A DNA stretch of 64,000 nucleotides, from contig CAUYUJ010014613.1 of NCBI GenBank assembly GCA_963575745.1, positions 309,548 to 373,547 on the forward strand, written 5' to 3'. Shown here piece by piece: positions 30,097-41,116 of the stretch. The DNA is from Prorocentrum cordatum. Its lineage: Eukaryota > Sar > Dinophyceae > Prorocentrales > Prorocentraceae. The notes under the pieces are model-generated. The model was not told where the DNA came from, did no database searches, and was given only the letters and a program-made list of their open reading frames with translations. Within the stretch, counting starts at the first letter, position 1. Every line of letters starts with the position of its first letter. The translations under genes were made by a program, and so were the position numbers.

Positions 30097-30847
30097 GGGC
30101 CACTGGAGCGTTCCAGTCGGGACCAGTCTGGCGGCGCCGTGTGTCTCGTCAGCCCAACGCGGGCGCGGGGACGCCGGCCCGCAACGTCAGTGCAGCTTGC
30201 ACGCAGAGATTTTCATAGCCCCCAAATCGCGCAGCGATTTGGGGGGCAGGAAAATCTCCAGGGAAAGCCCCGTGTGGCTTCTGTGCTTCTGGGCCTCGTC
30301 GGCCTCTCCAGCAGTCTTGTTTAATGCCTGGCAGTGCTCTCGTGGCACGGCGGATCGTTGTGTGCTGAGGGCCGAGTGCCGCTCGCGGCAGGCGGATTGC
30401 GGCGTGGGGATGCCATGCCTCTCCTCTCCTCCCTCCTCTAGGGGCGTTGGTCTGGCCTCTGGGGGCTCACCGTGGATCTCTCTCCGAAGAGGTCGCAGAC
30501 AGGCGAGCCTGTCTGTGGGGTTGGAAGTCGTGGGCTCGGCAATGCTCCTCCATCACAGGGCGGGACTCTCGCGCGCGAAGCGCAAGGCCCTGGAGGAGGG
30601 CGTCCTTGCGAAAGCCAATGTGGGGGACCGCTCTGCGGGGTGCTCGTGGCCGCGCAATTACCCACCCACTGCCGCCCTGGTTTTGGGGTTCGCGTGTGTT
30701 GCGGCGGATGCGGCGTCCCTGCCAGCCTGGGGCCACTGGAGCGTTCCAGTCGGGACCAGTCTGGCGGCGCCGTGCGTCTCGTCAGCCCAATGCGGGCGCG
30801 GGGACGCCGGCCCGCAACGTCAGTGCAGCTTGCACGCAGAGATTTTC
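30097..30847 (+). repeat. B1-A2-B2 repeats of element G
   Basis: B1 30097-30214 and B2 30730-30847 are 118-bp copies ending in GATTTTC. A2 starts at 30215 and shares about 148 bp with A1 (17538-17579 plus 18392-18497). Confidence 0.8.
30208..30256 (+). other. GATTTTC-palindrome-GAAAATC module, delta type (B1/A2 of G)
   Basis: Arms at 30208-30214 and 30250-30256, palindrome with GCA loop as at 17531-17579. Confidence 0.75.
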
Positions 30848-31550
30848 CCGGGCTCTGCGGGGTTCCGTGTGGCATGCTGCGTGCAGGTTATCTCGCTGCC
30901 TTCTCGCGGGCAAAGCCCTCTCGCGGGCACCCAGAAGTCACTTTGGGGTCGATGCCTCGCGGGCAATTTCAGGGTCCCTGCCTTCTCGCGGGCAAACCCA
31001 GGGTCCCCGCCTTCTCGCGGGCACACCCAGAGTCCCTGCCTTCTCGCGGGCAAACTCAGGCCGCACTTCTCCCGGGCTCTGCCGGGTTCCGTGTGGCATG
31101 CTGCGTGCAGGTTATCTCGCTGCCTTCTCGCGGGCAAAGCCCTCTCGCGGGCACCCAGAAGTCACTTTGGCGTCGCTGCCTTCTCGCGGGCTTTACCTCG
31201 TGCGACGTGGAGGTCCTGCCTCCTCGCGGGCGGCAAACCCAGGCTTGTCGAGCTACGCTCTCTGGCCCTCTTCGCCGGAGGACCGGGCGTCCCGGGGCGC
31301 AGGCTCCTTGTTTGGTTTCCAGTGGGTGCGGCCCTCAGTGCATTTCTGGTGCCGCTGAGCGCCATTCTCGCACCCCGCCGCGAGGGCTACTCTCTCGCTG
31401 GTCCTTGCCGCTTGTAGTGAAACGTAGTGTGCGTCGTTGCTGCCCCCGTGGGGGCCGTGCTCTCTCTGGCCCTCGCCGCCTGCCATTCCCAGGTCTGTGC
31501 CGGCCAGTCTGAGCGCGACTGTGCACTCGGGTGGCATTCGCTTGCCCAGT
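30848..31550 (+). other. Leader of element D, right of nested G; no gene seen
   Basis: Contains an imperfect duplication of about 200 bp (CCGGGCTCTGC(G/C)GGGTTCCGTG at 30848 and about 31073) and many CTTCTCGCGGGCA words. The second copy preserves the target CTTCTC-CCGGGCTC without insertion, matching the site where G landed. Confidence 0.55.
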
Positions 31551-32196
31551 ATTGCGCTGTGAGCTCCTTCCTTTCTGCGTTCTGGTGCCCAGGCGCGCCC
31601 AGATTCGCAGTCTGAGCGCGACTTTGCGCTCGTGGGCGTCCGCGTGCCCAGAATTGCATTTGGTGCTCCTCTCGGCGTTTTGGTGCCCGGGCGCGCCCAG
31701 TTTTGCAGTCTGTGCGCGACTTCGCGCTCCTGGGCGCCCGCGCCCCCAGAATTGCATCCTGAGCTCCTTTCTGCGTTCTGGTGGCCAGGCGCGCCAAGAT
31801 TCGCAGTCTGAGGGCGTCCGCGTGCCCAGAATTGCATTCTGAGCCTTTCTGCGGTCTGGTAAGCGCACCGGGGTTCGAAATTTGAGCGTGACTTAGCGTG
31901 CTTGGGCGTCCGCGCGCCCAGAATTGCATTCTGAGCTTCTTTCTGCGTTCTGGTGACCAGGCGCACCAAGATTCGCAGTCTGAAGGCTCCTGGGCATCCG
32001 CGCGCCTAGAATTGCATTCTGAGCTCCTCTCTGTGTTCTGGTGCCCAGGCGCACCCGGGCTCGCAATCTGAGCGTGACTTAGCGCTCCTGGGTGTCCGCG
32101 CGCCCAAAAATTGCATCCTGAGCGCCTTTCTGGGTTTTGATTCCAGGCGCACCCACGTTCGCAATCTGAGCGCTTGTGGCGTCTGCGCGCCCAGAA
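31551..32196 (+). repeat. Alternating palindrome array
   Basis: Regular alternation of CAGATTCGCAGTCTG-like and CAGAATTGCATTCTG motifs in a GCGCCC...GAGC frame, units about 75-80 bp. No gene. Confidence 0.75.
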
Positions 32197-33757
32197 TCCC
32201 ACCAGGGCGTAGGTGGTCTAGAGAGTTTCCTCTGCCAACCCCCCTTCTTTCCCTTCGGGGAGGGGTTTACCCCTCCCCTTACCCCTCCCCACTGACCTGG
32301 ACGGGGCGTTCCGCGACGCGTTGGGACGCCCAAGATGGCCCAAGACTGCTCCAAGAGCGAAAAGGCGAGAAAGCACAAAACATTGATTTTCCATAGGTTT
32401 TGGAAGGATTTTGGCCTCTTGGGGGGGCCCAAGAGGCGATCCGAGGCACTCTAGAGGGGCGAGGCTAATTGGGGACCCCCCCTTCTTTGATAGATCTCCT
32501 CCAAGATGGCCCCAAGAGCGCCCCGAAGGCTCCCAAGAGCGCCTCAAGAGCGCCCCAAGAGGGCCCCAAGAGACCCCAAGAGGCCCCCAAGAAGCCTCCA
32601 GAAGCCTCCAAGAGGCTGCCAAGAGACCCCCAAGAGGCCCCAAGAGAGTCCAAGATGGCCCAAGACGGTTCCAAGAGCGAAAAAGCGAGAAAGCAAAAAA
32701 CATTGATTTTACGTAGGTTTTGGAAGGATTTTGGCCTCTTGGGGGGCCCAAGAGGCGACTCGAGGCACTCTAGAGGGGCAACGCGAATTGGGGACCCCCT
32801 CTTCTTTGATCGATCTCCTCCAAGATGGCCCCAAGAGCGCCCCGAAGGCTCCCAAGAGCGCCCCAAGAGCGCCCCAAGAGCGCCCCGAGAGGCCCCAAGA
32901 GGCGCCCAAGAAGCCTCCAAAAGGCTCCCAAGAGACCCCCAAGAGGCCCAAGAGGCTCCCAAGACGGCCCAAGACGGCTCCAAGAGCGACAACGCGAGAA
33001 AGCACAAAACATTGATTTTAGCTAGGTTTTGGAAGGATTTTGGCCTCTTGGGGGGGCCCAAGAGGCCACTCTAGGCACTCGAGGGGGCGACTCGAGGCCC
33101 TCTTGGGGGGGCCCAAGTGGCCTCTTGGGGGGCGACTCGAGGCACTCTAGAGGGGCAAGGCTAATAAGCAACCCCCCTTTTTTTGATAGATCTCATCCAA
33201 GATGGCCCCAAGAGCGCCTCGAAGGCTCCCAAGAGCGCCCCAAGAGCGCCCCAAGAGGGCCCCAAGAAGCCCCAAGAGGCCCCCAAGAAGCCTCCAAGAA
33301 GCCCCCAAGAGACCCCCAAGAGGCCACAAGAGGCTCCCCGAGATACGCAAGAGGCCCCCGGGACCGCCAAGAGGCCCCAAAGACGGCCCAAGAGGCCCCC
33401 AAGCTCGCCATTGTCCTCCTCCTCCTCCTCTTTTTCTTCCTCCTCCCTCCTCCCCCTCCCCCTCCTCCTCCTCCTCCTCCTCCTCCTTTTCCTTTTCCTC
33501 CTTCTCGTCCTCCTCGTCCTCGCAGTCCTCCATCTCCTCCTCCTTATCTTCCTCCTCCTCCTCCTCCTCCTGCTCCTCCTCCTGCTCCTCCTCCTGCTCC
33601 TCCTCCTCCTCCTACTCCGACGACGACGGCTCCTCCTACATCCTCCCCCTCTTGGGGTATATGGCGGCTCACCCCGCCCTCTGTTCTTCTGCATGCTCCC
33701 CCGCTTCCCTCATAACCTCCACTCCCCTGGGACTCATTTCTGGACGGGCTGGTGGGG
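32197..33757 (-). repeat. R repeat, full inverted copy
   Basis: Inverse of 14346-15841: tail at 32197-32340, about 300-bp units between about 32330 and 33180, CTCCTC tract at 33415-33640, and start near 33757. It lies in the leader of element D. Frames through it are Pro/Arg-, Ser- or Leu-rich artefacts. Confidence 0.75.
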
Positions 33758-34040
33758 ATACGCGAAGCGTCTAGAATTGCACTCTGTGTCCCTTGCGCGT
33801 TCTGGAGCGCAAGCGCGCGCAGATTCGCAATCTCATCGCAGCAAAGCGCTCCTCAGCGTTCGCGCGCCCAAAATGGCATTCTGAACGCCTGTGTGCGTTC
33901 TACTGCGCTGGCGCGCGCCCAGAATATTGCATTCTTAGCTCCTTTCTGCGTTCTGGTGCCCAACACGCCAAAATGCAGTGACCTGGCCGTCTCGACCGCG
34001 CGAGCCAGAAGCAGGGGCTACGGACGCACTCTGGGGCACT
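33758..34040 (+). repeat. Palindrome-array fragment
   Basis: Three to four degenerate units with AGAATTGCACTCTG, AGATTCGCAATCT and AGAATATTGCATTCT. No gene. Confidence 0.55.
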
Positions 34041-34051
34041 CGGGGTCGGAT

Positions 34052-34114
34052 GTGTGCAGGCGGCAGAAGCTAGTCCTTGATGGGGGAGCATTTGCTAATC
34101 CCCCACCTGCACAC
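34052..34114 (+). promoter_or_regulatory. Conserved leader stem-loop 1 (element D)
   Basis: Outer stem GTGTGCAGG/CCTGCACAC, inner stem TGGGGGA/TCCCCCA around GCATTTGCTAA. Compared with A and E, one inner G-C pair is A-T here on both sides. A conserved stretch follows to about 34360, including TCAGAATCAAATTCTGG. Confidence 0.6.
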
Positions 34115-34865
34115 AACGGGGGCGGGGGTGCTTTGCATTTGTGCAGCACGCCCGTCCTCGACGGACCCCGGGGGGGCCTGCGTCCCAAACGGCGCGTAAT
34201 CGGAATGTCTATGCTGACGCCCTTTCACCAGCGAGCTCAGAATCAAATTCTGGTGTGGCTGCTGAAAAAAAACGGCGGCTGAGATTGCAACTGGACGGAT
34301 TTCCCATGGGAACTCGGCCCATCGGATTTCGAAAGATTTTCGGCCCCCAAATGGGTGCCAGATTAGCGTTGGTCGGAAGCGCCTCAGCAAGCAGTTGCTT
34401 GGCTGCGTTTCCTGTTGCCTTAGCTCCGAGGCGAAGCAGACATTTGCGTCGTTGCAATAGCGCGCAGTCGAGCTGCGCGGCGCGTCGCCTTGACGGCGTT
34501 GCCCGCCAAGACGGCGCGCCCTGTCACATAAAGGATGGGGTCACCCAGACCACCCACCAGGAAAGAAACCGTTCGGAGACGGATTCGCGACGACGGACAG
34601 CATTCTATCGCGAAGGACGAGCGTGAGCCCCTTCGCGCCGCGTCCAGGCGGACGCGCTCGCCCCAAATATGGGCGCTCATCATTCAAATCTGCTCTGTGT
34701 CCTCTGGCGGCGGCGGCAACAAAGTTGAAATCGCGTCGGCGGCGCGGTGGCGTCAGGGGAATCCTTTCTCTGACGGCAGCCCAGCACCGTCCAGCTGCAG
34801 GGAGCCAGCGCGGCAAGGCTCCACCGGGGCAGCATCGCACGCAGCGCTCGGCAGGCGCGCTTTTG

Positions 34866-34912
34866 ACGCCCTCCGGAGGCCTGGGTGGCGCACTCAGGCT
34901 GCGGAGGGGGAT
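34866..34912 (+). promoter_or_regulatory. Conserved leader stem-loop 2 (element D)
   Basis: CTCCG/CGGAG encloses CCTG/CAGG around a GGTGGCGCACT loop, followed by GGGGGATAGG. Element E has CTCTG/CAGAG at the same place. It lies about 470 bp upstream of gag. Confidence 0.55.
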
Positions 34913-35382
34913 AGGCATCGCAATCAGCGCCGGCTACGTTTTGCCCCGCAGTGCAGACCGCGCCTGAGCAGGTTGTCGTCTCTTGTCTCGTGCGTTGTGC
35001 CGCACTAGCTCAGACGAGCACGCCTCAGGCAATCTGCCCTCTCACAGCTCAGACCTTGCCCAGCCTCTCACAGGTTGCTGTCGCGTGTTTTGGTGGCGAC
35101 AGCAGGCGGCGTCAGAACTGATTTTGCGAAGGGAGATCTTGGCTGAAGGCATCTTTGGAGGAGCTGCCTGCCTGCGCGTTTGAGGAATCGGAAATACGGT
35201 TGCTCTCACCATGCCTGAGGCTCTCCTCTTTGTCTCGTCGGAAGGGAGGCCAGGTATCCACTTGTGGCGGGAGATCCTTCAGCTGTCCACCGTAACCGTG
35301 ATGGCTCAGACAAGGTGTCTGAATTGCAGATTTGTGTCCTAGCACGCAGAGCAATCTGATTCTACGCGTCGTCCGAGCGAAG

Positions 35383-36702
35383 ATGTCTTTCTCTCCGAGT
35401 GACGTCGCGGCGATGATCGCTACCGCCGCCAGTGGAGCCTTCAACGGCGCAGGTGCAGATCAGGTGCGTGAGTGGGTGGACTTCGTCATCAATGTCGACG
35501 TCGACCCCGCCAAAAAGCACGATCTCTTCCACTACGTGTCTGTCGCGCGGCTGCTGGCCGAGACGGGAGGCAGCGTCGCGCCAGCCGACTTCGAATGCCC
35601 TCACATGCGGGACATGATCAAGGCGAGCATTCCCGTTCACACCACCCCGTATGCCACCGAACAGGACGACCCGTGGAAGAGCTGGAAAGTCTCGCCGGCA
35701 CAGATTGTCTTGGCACTCAAGGTGCAGGGGGCGTGCGCGAAGAAAGCCTCGCCAGGACCATCGGTGCCGCCAGAGGTGGCCCACAACAACAAAGAGCTTT
35801 CGGGCATGGCTGAAGCAGTGAAGCAATTTGCGGAACTTCAGTCGCAGGCGCTGCAAAAAGGGAAATCGAAAGGACTCAGTTTCAAGTTGCAGGACCCGAA
35901 ACTCGAGCTGGGCATGCAGCATTTCGCCAAGGATGCACTCCCGTCAGAGGAGGTCCTCGCGAAGTTCGAGGCGGCGGGGAAGATCGCGCACGACAAAAGC
36001 AGGCCGTGGGTCGGGTCCGCTGAGGGCGAGGATCTGCGCGATCACCACCGCCCAACCTGGAGCCGGACTCCTATGATCGACGCTGTCGTGGGGGCCGGCT
36101 CTTACGAGGAGCGGGTGAAGCAGAGCGCTGCCGCCAAGCGGAACATGGCGTGGATGGACAAAGTCGACTACGCTGGCTTTGCCACGTTCATGGGCCACCT
36201 GCACGAGTGGGGATTCAAGGGAATCCTCACCAAGGCATGCAGCATGGCTGACTTCCTTGCGTACGCCCACAACATCGTGCGAATCGCCGAGGAACACGGT
36301 GGAGTCAGGACAGCTTATCAATACGATGTTCTCCAGAGGAGGGCCATGGCCAGGGCTCTGGAGGAAGACGTCGTAGATTTGGCGCCTTACTTCGCCGAGA
36401 TCGATCGTGAAAACCTGGCTGACGCCAAAGACAAAGTAAACAAAAGCTTCACGGAGGCTGGCCGGGCTGTGACAGCTAAGGGGCAGCAGTCGAAGGGTCA
36501 GCCCAAAGGCTGCGCCAAGGGCGTCGCCGACAAGGGCGGCAAGGGGAGCAAGAAGAGCTCCGACGGCACAGAGGCTGACAACCGGCCTGTCCGGTCGCCG
36601 GCCAAGCGCCCCAAGGGCACGGCGGGCACCGATTATCGGCACAGGTCTCGCAGCCCCCGCTCCGGCAATCAGCAGTACAACAGTTGGGGAAACAAGTGGT
36701 GA
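35383..36702 (+). CDS. Gag-like protein of element D
   Basis: About 439 aa from ATG 35383 (MSFSPSD aligns with starts in A and E; an in-frame ATG at 35332 lies upstream). Conserved parts: WVDFV helix, KHDLFHYVSVARLLAE, PWVGSAEGEDLRDHHRP, FATFMGHLHEWGFK, EEHGG and the QRRAMARAL helix. The tail is Lys/Gly/Ser/Arg-rich with an RSRSPR motif. The frame is open throughout. It stops with UGA at 36700-36702, after which the RT frame continues in phase. Presumed RNA-binding particle protein; the function is inferred from position and tail. Confidence 0.75.
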   Translation: MSFSPSDVAAMIATAASGAFNGAGADQVREWVDFVINVDVDPAKKHDLFHYVSVARLLAETGGSVAPADFECPHMRDMIKASIPVHTTPYATEQDDPWKSWKVSPAQIVLALKVQGACAKKASPGPSVPPEVAHNNKELSGMAEAVKQFAELQSQALQKGKSKGLSFKLQDPKLELGMQHFAKDALPSEEVLAKFEAAGKIAHDKSRPWVGSAEGEDLRDHHRPTWSRTPMIDAVVGAGSYEERVKQSAAAKRNMAWMDKVDYAGFATFMGHLHEWGFKGILTKACSMADFLAYAHNIVRIAEEHGGVRTAYQYDVLQRRAMARALEEDVVDLAPYFAEIDRENLADAKDKVNKSFTEAGRAVTAKGQQSKGQPKGCAKGVADKGGKGSKKSSDGTEADNRPVRSPAKRPKGTAGTDYRHRSRSPRSGNQQYNSWGNKW

Positions 36703-38837
36703 GTGGGCCAAGCACCACTAGTCGAGGGCGCCGGGAGTGATATCTCGGAGGAAGCATCAGACGACACGGAGGCGCCACCGCTTCCAGGTACCAGTTCAAG
36801 GTCAAGTGAGTCAGCAAATTCTCCACTCGAAGCTGTCCAGGCAGCTTTCTCTGCATTTAGCGCCCGCGAGGATTTGCATAGCCTGGGTCCGAGCGACCAC
36901 TTGCGCTGGGCCAGCGGCTTGCCAGAAGCCGACGATAGCCCGCGCGTGGCAACATTTTTAAACGGCCATTTTACGAGATCGGTTTCAATGTCGGTTGCCG
37001 AGCTGCAAACCGCTCGCCAGTCTGCTCTTGCTTTTTGGAAGCATCGGAAGCTAGTGACGGACCCGCAGTGGCAGACTATCTTTAGAAGTTTGCCAGCTCA
37101 CTGTCAGTGCTGGGTCCGGAGAAGAACCTTCTGCTGCTGAAAGAGATGCTCGAGGCTATAGCGTGGCCAGATAATACCTTGTTTCACAACCTCTGCCATG
37201 GCTTCCCTTTGGTGGGGCGCCTGCCTGCTAGTGGCATCCATGCGCCCGCTGCCAAGTCTCCGGAACCAGCCGAGACTTTGCGGTCGCTTTTAGCACATCC
37301 GCGCGAGCGGAATGAGGCGACTCTCGGTAGAATCGCCGCGGAAAAGGGCGGCGATACGAGGGTTAGGACTCAATTTTTATCGGCCTGCTCAAAAGAGGTC
37401 GAAGATGGCAAGGCCCGCTTCCGTAACCTAGACGTAAATTCTTGTGTTTTAACAGCTCGCTTCCCTATCGTGCAGGGGGAAAGAGACGGAATGCCCAAAA
37501 TTCGCTGCATTGACGATTTCACTGCGTCTGCGGTGAATGGCGCGGTTGTACATAGTGAAAGAACATGTCCAGACACGCTGGACACTTTGGTGGCATTAGT
37601 GCGCCACACAGCAGCAGGCAAGCAACACATTGCCATGAGGTGGAGGAAAGATGACTTCCGGCATGCTTTTAGGACACTGCCGATTTGCAGCAGCCACTTG
37701 CCGCTGGCAGTGACAGCTTGGCCAGAAGCAGTGGCAGACGGTAAGGCGTTGCAGTTGCTGTGCCTACCATGTGGCTCTTCCGCCTCAGTGTTCGGTTGGG
37801 ATCGTTTCGGTCTCGCCATTCAAGGCATTTTGGCAGCTCTGTTTCACTTGTTATATTTGCGTTTTGTCGACGATATGTTTGCCCTGGAGGGGCGCGATAT
37901 TGGCAGTGACTGCTTAATCGGCCCCGCCGGCTCTGCGCGCCTGGCAAGAACAGTCGTGTCAGAACTGCTGGGCTGGGATCTCGACGCCGGCAAAGCCGTC
38001 ACGGAGGCCACTAAGATTGTAATCCTCGGAGTCTGCGTAGAATTTGACGACCGCAACCAGCTGATCCAGTTTTCTCTCGAAGCAGAGAGATTGGAAAAAT
38101 GGACTGCAGAAATTCGAGAGGCTCTGCGGCGAAGATCGCTTTCGCCTGCGCGGGCTTTAAAATTAGCAGGCGAATTGAGCTGGGGTGCGACCGCCGTCTT
38201 CGGCCGAGGCGCGCGCATCTACCTTGCTGCCATGCGCCACCGCGGCTCAGGCAACCAGAGCCGGCTGTCCCAGCGCACCAAATTGTGTCTGCGTTGGTGG
38301 CTGCGGTTCTTACAGGAACCGCCATCGAGGAGCGTCCCGGTGATGCGTCGCCAGAAAAAGCGTTGCATCCTTTACACCGACGCCACAGGCCAGGGACGGA
38401 TGGCATGGGTCATCCAAACTCCCTGTTGAAAGGCTTGGGCTGCTGCTGATGTCCCAGCAAAGGCGAGGCAGTGGGTGCTTCATCGGAGGAATCAGATCGG
38501 CACTTGGGAGCTCATGGCGGCTCTCTGCGCGCTTAAGTTTTTGCTGAGTTATCTGCCTGGCGAGTTTGAAATCCTCGCCTTCGTGGATAACACAAGCGCG
38601 CTGGGTGCACTTTTACGCGGCTGTTCCAGGCAATTTGATTGGAACGAGCTCATAGGCGAGCTTTGGTTTGCAGTCGCGCAGCGTGGTCATTATTTGCACC
38701 TTTGGCACGTGCCATCGCATTTAAATTTGGCCGACGCTCCGACCCGGCCAGAAGCCAAGTCAGAGCAGCTGCGTAAGTTAGCCGCCGACGGGTTTCAAGA
38801 AATGCCGTGGTCCTTCCCAGCCGACGCGCCCTGGTGA
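36703..38837 (+). pseudogene. RT-RNase H of element D, frameshifted and with a stop
   Basis: The N-terminal part (36703-37110) is in phase with gag and has no ATG before its conserved region. A frameshift near 37107-37112 (VLGPEKN continues in another frame) and a TGA at 38427-38429 break the gene. RT motifs are intact: CIDDFTA, KDDFRHAF and FVDD. RNase H: YTDATG, TWELMAA, FVDNTSAL and LADAPTRP. The stop lies inside RNase H between the first Asp and the Glu. Only two lesions suggest modest age. Confidence 0.8.
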
Positions 38838-38975
38838 TTCAGAGACAGTGAGCGGCAAAGGGGAAAAACATCATCGTAATCCTGTGTTGAGGTCATATCA
38901 CGTGAGAATCGGTTGTCCACGCAGCTACTTGTGCGCACATTCTCTGTGTCTTCTGTTCCGGAGCTCTGGCCCAGC

Positions 38976-40263
38976 ATGGCTTTGAGATTCATCGACAAAA
39001 GCCGTGCCGCTAAGTACTCGCATCCGCCAGCTGCCAGCGGTGAGGTCGCGGAGGTCCGCGTCGAGGTGGAAGCGTCCCCTGGCGGCCGTCGTCCGCGGCG
39101 TCGCGGCGCAGGCAGAGCCAGGGCACCGCGTCGCGGGCTTGATCGCTGCGTCGACAGAATCGGGCTTCAAACACATGTCGGATCTGAGCGACATTGGAGC
39201 CGACGACTTCGCAGAGCTCGTGCCGGCATTCGCCGCTTGCAACAGCAGCTTCGTCAAGGCCTTCTTGTCGCACTGCCAGAGCAGCGCCAGTCGCGAGCAG
39301 GCAGCTCAAGCGCACAAGCCTGGCGGGCGAACGGAGCCCCAACGCCCGGCATCTCTGGCAGCAGGCGTCGCTGCGCAGGCGCGCTCCGCCTCGGGCGGCG
39401 CAGGCGCTGGCTATGCTGGCGACCACGCGCCCACTGCGAAGCGATTGGACGCCCCCGCCGAAGAGAGGGCCCGCGCTGCTTTTCTAGTGCTTGGAGAGGC
39501 GCGGCGGGCGCGGGCCGCTCCTGCGCCTGCAGTGCTCGCAGCCGCCGTGGCAGCTGCTGCCAATTGCAGCTGCTATCCGGGAGCGAAGCCCACTGGCAGG
39601 CCACGGGGCGAGATCAAGCGGGCTCGTCGCGAAGCCAGCGGCGGCGACCATCTGAGCTTGCACACCTTGTGGGTGGAATTTGCCAGCTGGAGGAAAAGCG
39701 CCTCCCAGTATGCTTCCGCAGTGCGCCTGTGGGGCGACGCTGCCACTGCTGTCGGGGCGCCTGGGTGGCCACCAACAGAACTGATCCTTGACACTTTCGT
39801 TGGTTTGTTTCGCAGCGGCCACACCTTGCAGAGATACGTGTCGCACGTGCGCAGTGTATTGCACTTGGTGCAGGCTCCGCTGGGCGTCCTCGCAGATACG
39901 CATAGATTGTCGAGAGGCGCCGAAAAGATAACGAAGTATGAATTCAGAAGAGAGAAAATCCGTGCCACAGCTGAGGAGACCAGACGCATCCGTAAGTGGT
40001 GCTCGGAAGCCGGATATCCGACACTAGCGGCCTCGTGGGCGATTGCCCGCCATTTTTGCTTGAGATATTCTGAAGTACTAAATCTGGGGACCCACGCGGT
40101 CGCATTTCGTTTTACCGGCGCGAGCCGTAAAACGTGCATCATCCGTTCTGCTCACCGGAAGTCGTGCAATGAACCCTGCGAGACGACGAGGCGTTGCATC
40201 TGCCACCAGCAGGGTCGGCTCCTGCGCGGTGCTTGCACACTGTTCTCCTTAGGAGAAACAAGC

Positions 40264-40326
<63 letters not shown>

Positions 40327-40598
40327 CAGGAATCCAATACGCCGACGCTCTCGCTGTGCTAAAGCTGGCAGCGACCGCCCTGCATCTGCGTAGCGCGCCT
40401 GCTTGGGGCACGCATGCGTTCAGGAGAGGGTTTGCAAACGAAGCCCTCCAACAAGGAGGGCCGACAGCATTGTTCTTTAGCGGTGGATGGAAAGGCGTGG
40501 CTGCTTTCGGCTATGCTAGCGCCCAGGGCCGAGGGGCTCTCACGGCCGCTGAATGGCTAGTAGAACATTCTGACTCCAGCGACGGCGAGCAGGACTGA
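38976..40598 (+). pseudogene. Tyrosine recombinase of element D, frameshifted, with poly-T tract
   Basis: Starts at ATG 38976 (MALRFIDKSR, matching MLSFVNESR in E). It changes frame near 39080 and again at a run of 62 T (40265-40326). Catalytic residues remain: LRYSE Arg, HRKSCN Lys, HAFRR, SGGW and FGYA. The Cys cluster is damaged (third Cys is Arg, and GVC is GAC). The T run replaces about four residues present in E and is followed by CAGG. Confidence 0.8.
40265..40326 (+). repeat. Homopolymer of 62 T inside the YR gene
   Basis: Uninterrupted T run in a region of the YR that is ordinary coding sequence in copies A, C and E. It could be a poly(A)-derived insertion in reverse orientation or an assembly artefact. 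Confidence 0.9.
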
Positions 40599-41116
40599 GT
40601 TCGCATCGTTTGCATTGGGGCAAGGGAAAACACATCACGATGTCCTCTCCTCAGGCGCTGCTGCGCGGTCCGCCGCCTCCTGGTGCATTGGGAACCTCAG
40701 GACAGGGTCCAGGAGGCTCCGGCCAGGCAGCGCTTTCCTTTTGCCCCTTGCTGGCGCGAAGGCGCCGGCGCCGAGCCGTGACGGGGCCCCGGGGCCCGAG
40801 AACGTGTTCCGAGGTGCTTCGGGGCACCGCAGAGGCGAGGGCCTGCTTTCCCTTGGGCCAGGCTGCCAAAAATGATTTTCATGAAGCGTAAACTCGTTTC
40901 CGGCACAGGAAAATCATGTGGAGCAGGCCCAAGCGTGCTCGCCTCACCTCCTCTGCTCCCGCTCACACGCCTCTGCGCCTGCTTCGCGGGCAAGCGGTTC
41001 CTGGCGGGCCGGCTTGCGTTTTCGGAAGCGGAAGTATTCTCGGTGCTAGTCTCTTGGGTCTGCCGTTCTTGTCGCCCCACAGGAGACGCTCTCGGTCTCT
41101 GCGGGGAAGCATTTTC
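40599..41116 (+). repeat. B1 and A2 repeats of element D
   Basis: B1 (about 40610-40880) has TGGTGCATTGGG, CCAGGCAGCGC and GGCGCGAAGGCGCCGGCG like other B repeats and ends in GATTTTC. A2 40881-41107 copies A1. B2 is missing. Confidence 0.7.
40874..40915 (+). other. GATTTTC-palindrome-GAAAATC module, beta type
   Basis: Arms at 40874-40880 and 40909-40915 around ATGAAGCG...AAAC-TC-GTTT...CACAG, at the B1/A2 junction of D. Confidence 0.7.

Larger units (their letters stand above)
17538..30847 (+). mobile_element. YR element G, containing nested H and C
   Basis: The left end at 17538 follows target CTTTTC. A1 is split by H and continues at 18392-18497. The right end is B1 (30097-30214), A2 (from 30215) and B2 (30730-30847). 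The body holds satellites and a 5'-truncated YR gene split by element C. gag and RT are absent, so the copy is non-autonomous. The right flank at 30848 continues the target sequence seen left of 17538. Confidence 0.7.
17073..41116 (+). mobile_element. YR retrotransposon D, containing nested element G
   Basis: A1 at 17073-17299 and A2 at 40881-41107 (both 227 bp, nearly identical) bracket a leader, gag (35383), RT-RH (36703) and YR (38976). The flanks are two halves of one RT gene (left ending at 17072, right starting at 41117 after ATTTTC). Removing the nested G leaves about 10.7 kb. B2 is not recognisable: A2 is followed only by AGCATTTTC. The RT and YR genes are disabled by frameshifts, a stop and a poly-T tract. 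Confidence 0.7.

Noticed and set aside
34052-34114. Hammerhead or HDV-like ribozyme
   Set aside because: The conserved core motifs of those ribozymes were not found; only a nested stem-loop is supported.
40240-40330. Intron ending in the poly-T tract plus CAG
   Set aside because: No convincing donor site; copies A, C and E have uninterrupted coding sequence here, and removal would need an unknown 5' boundary.
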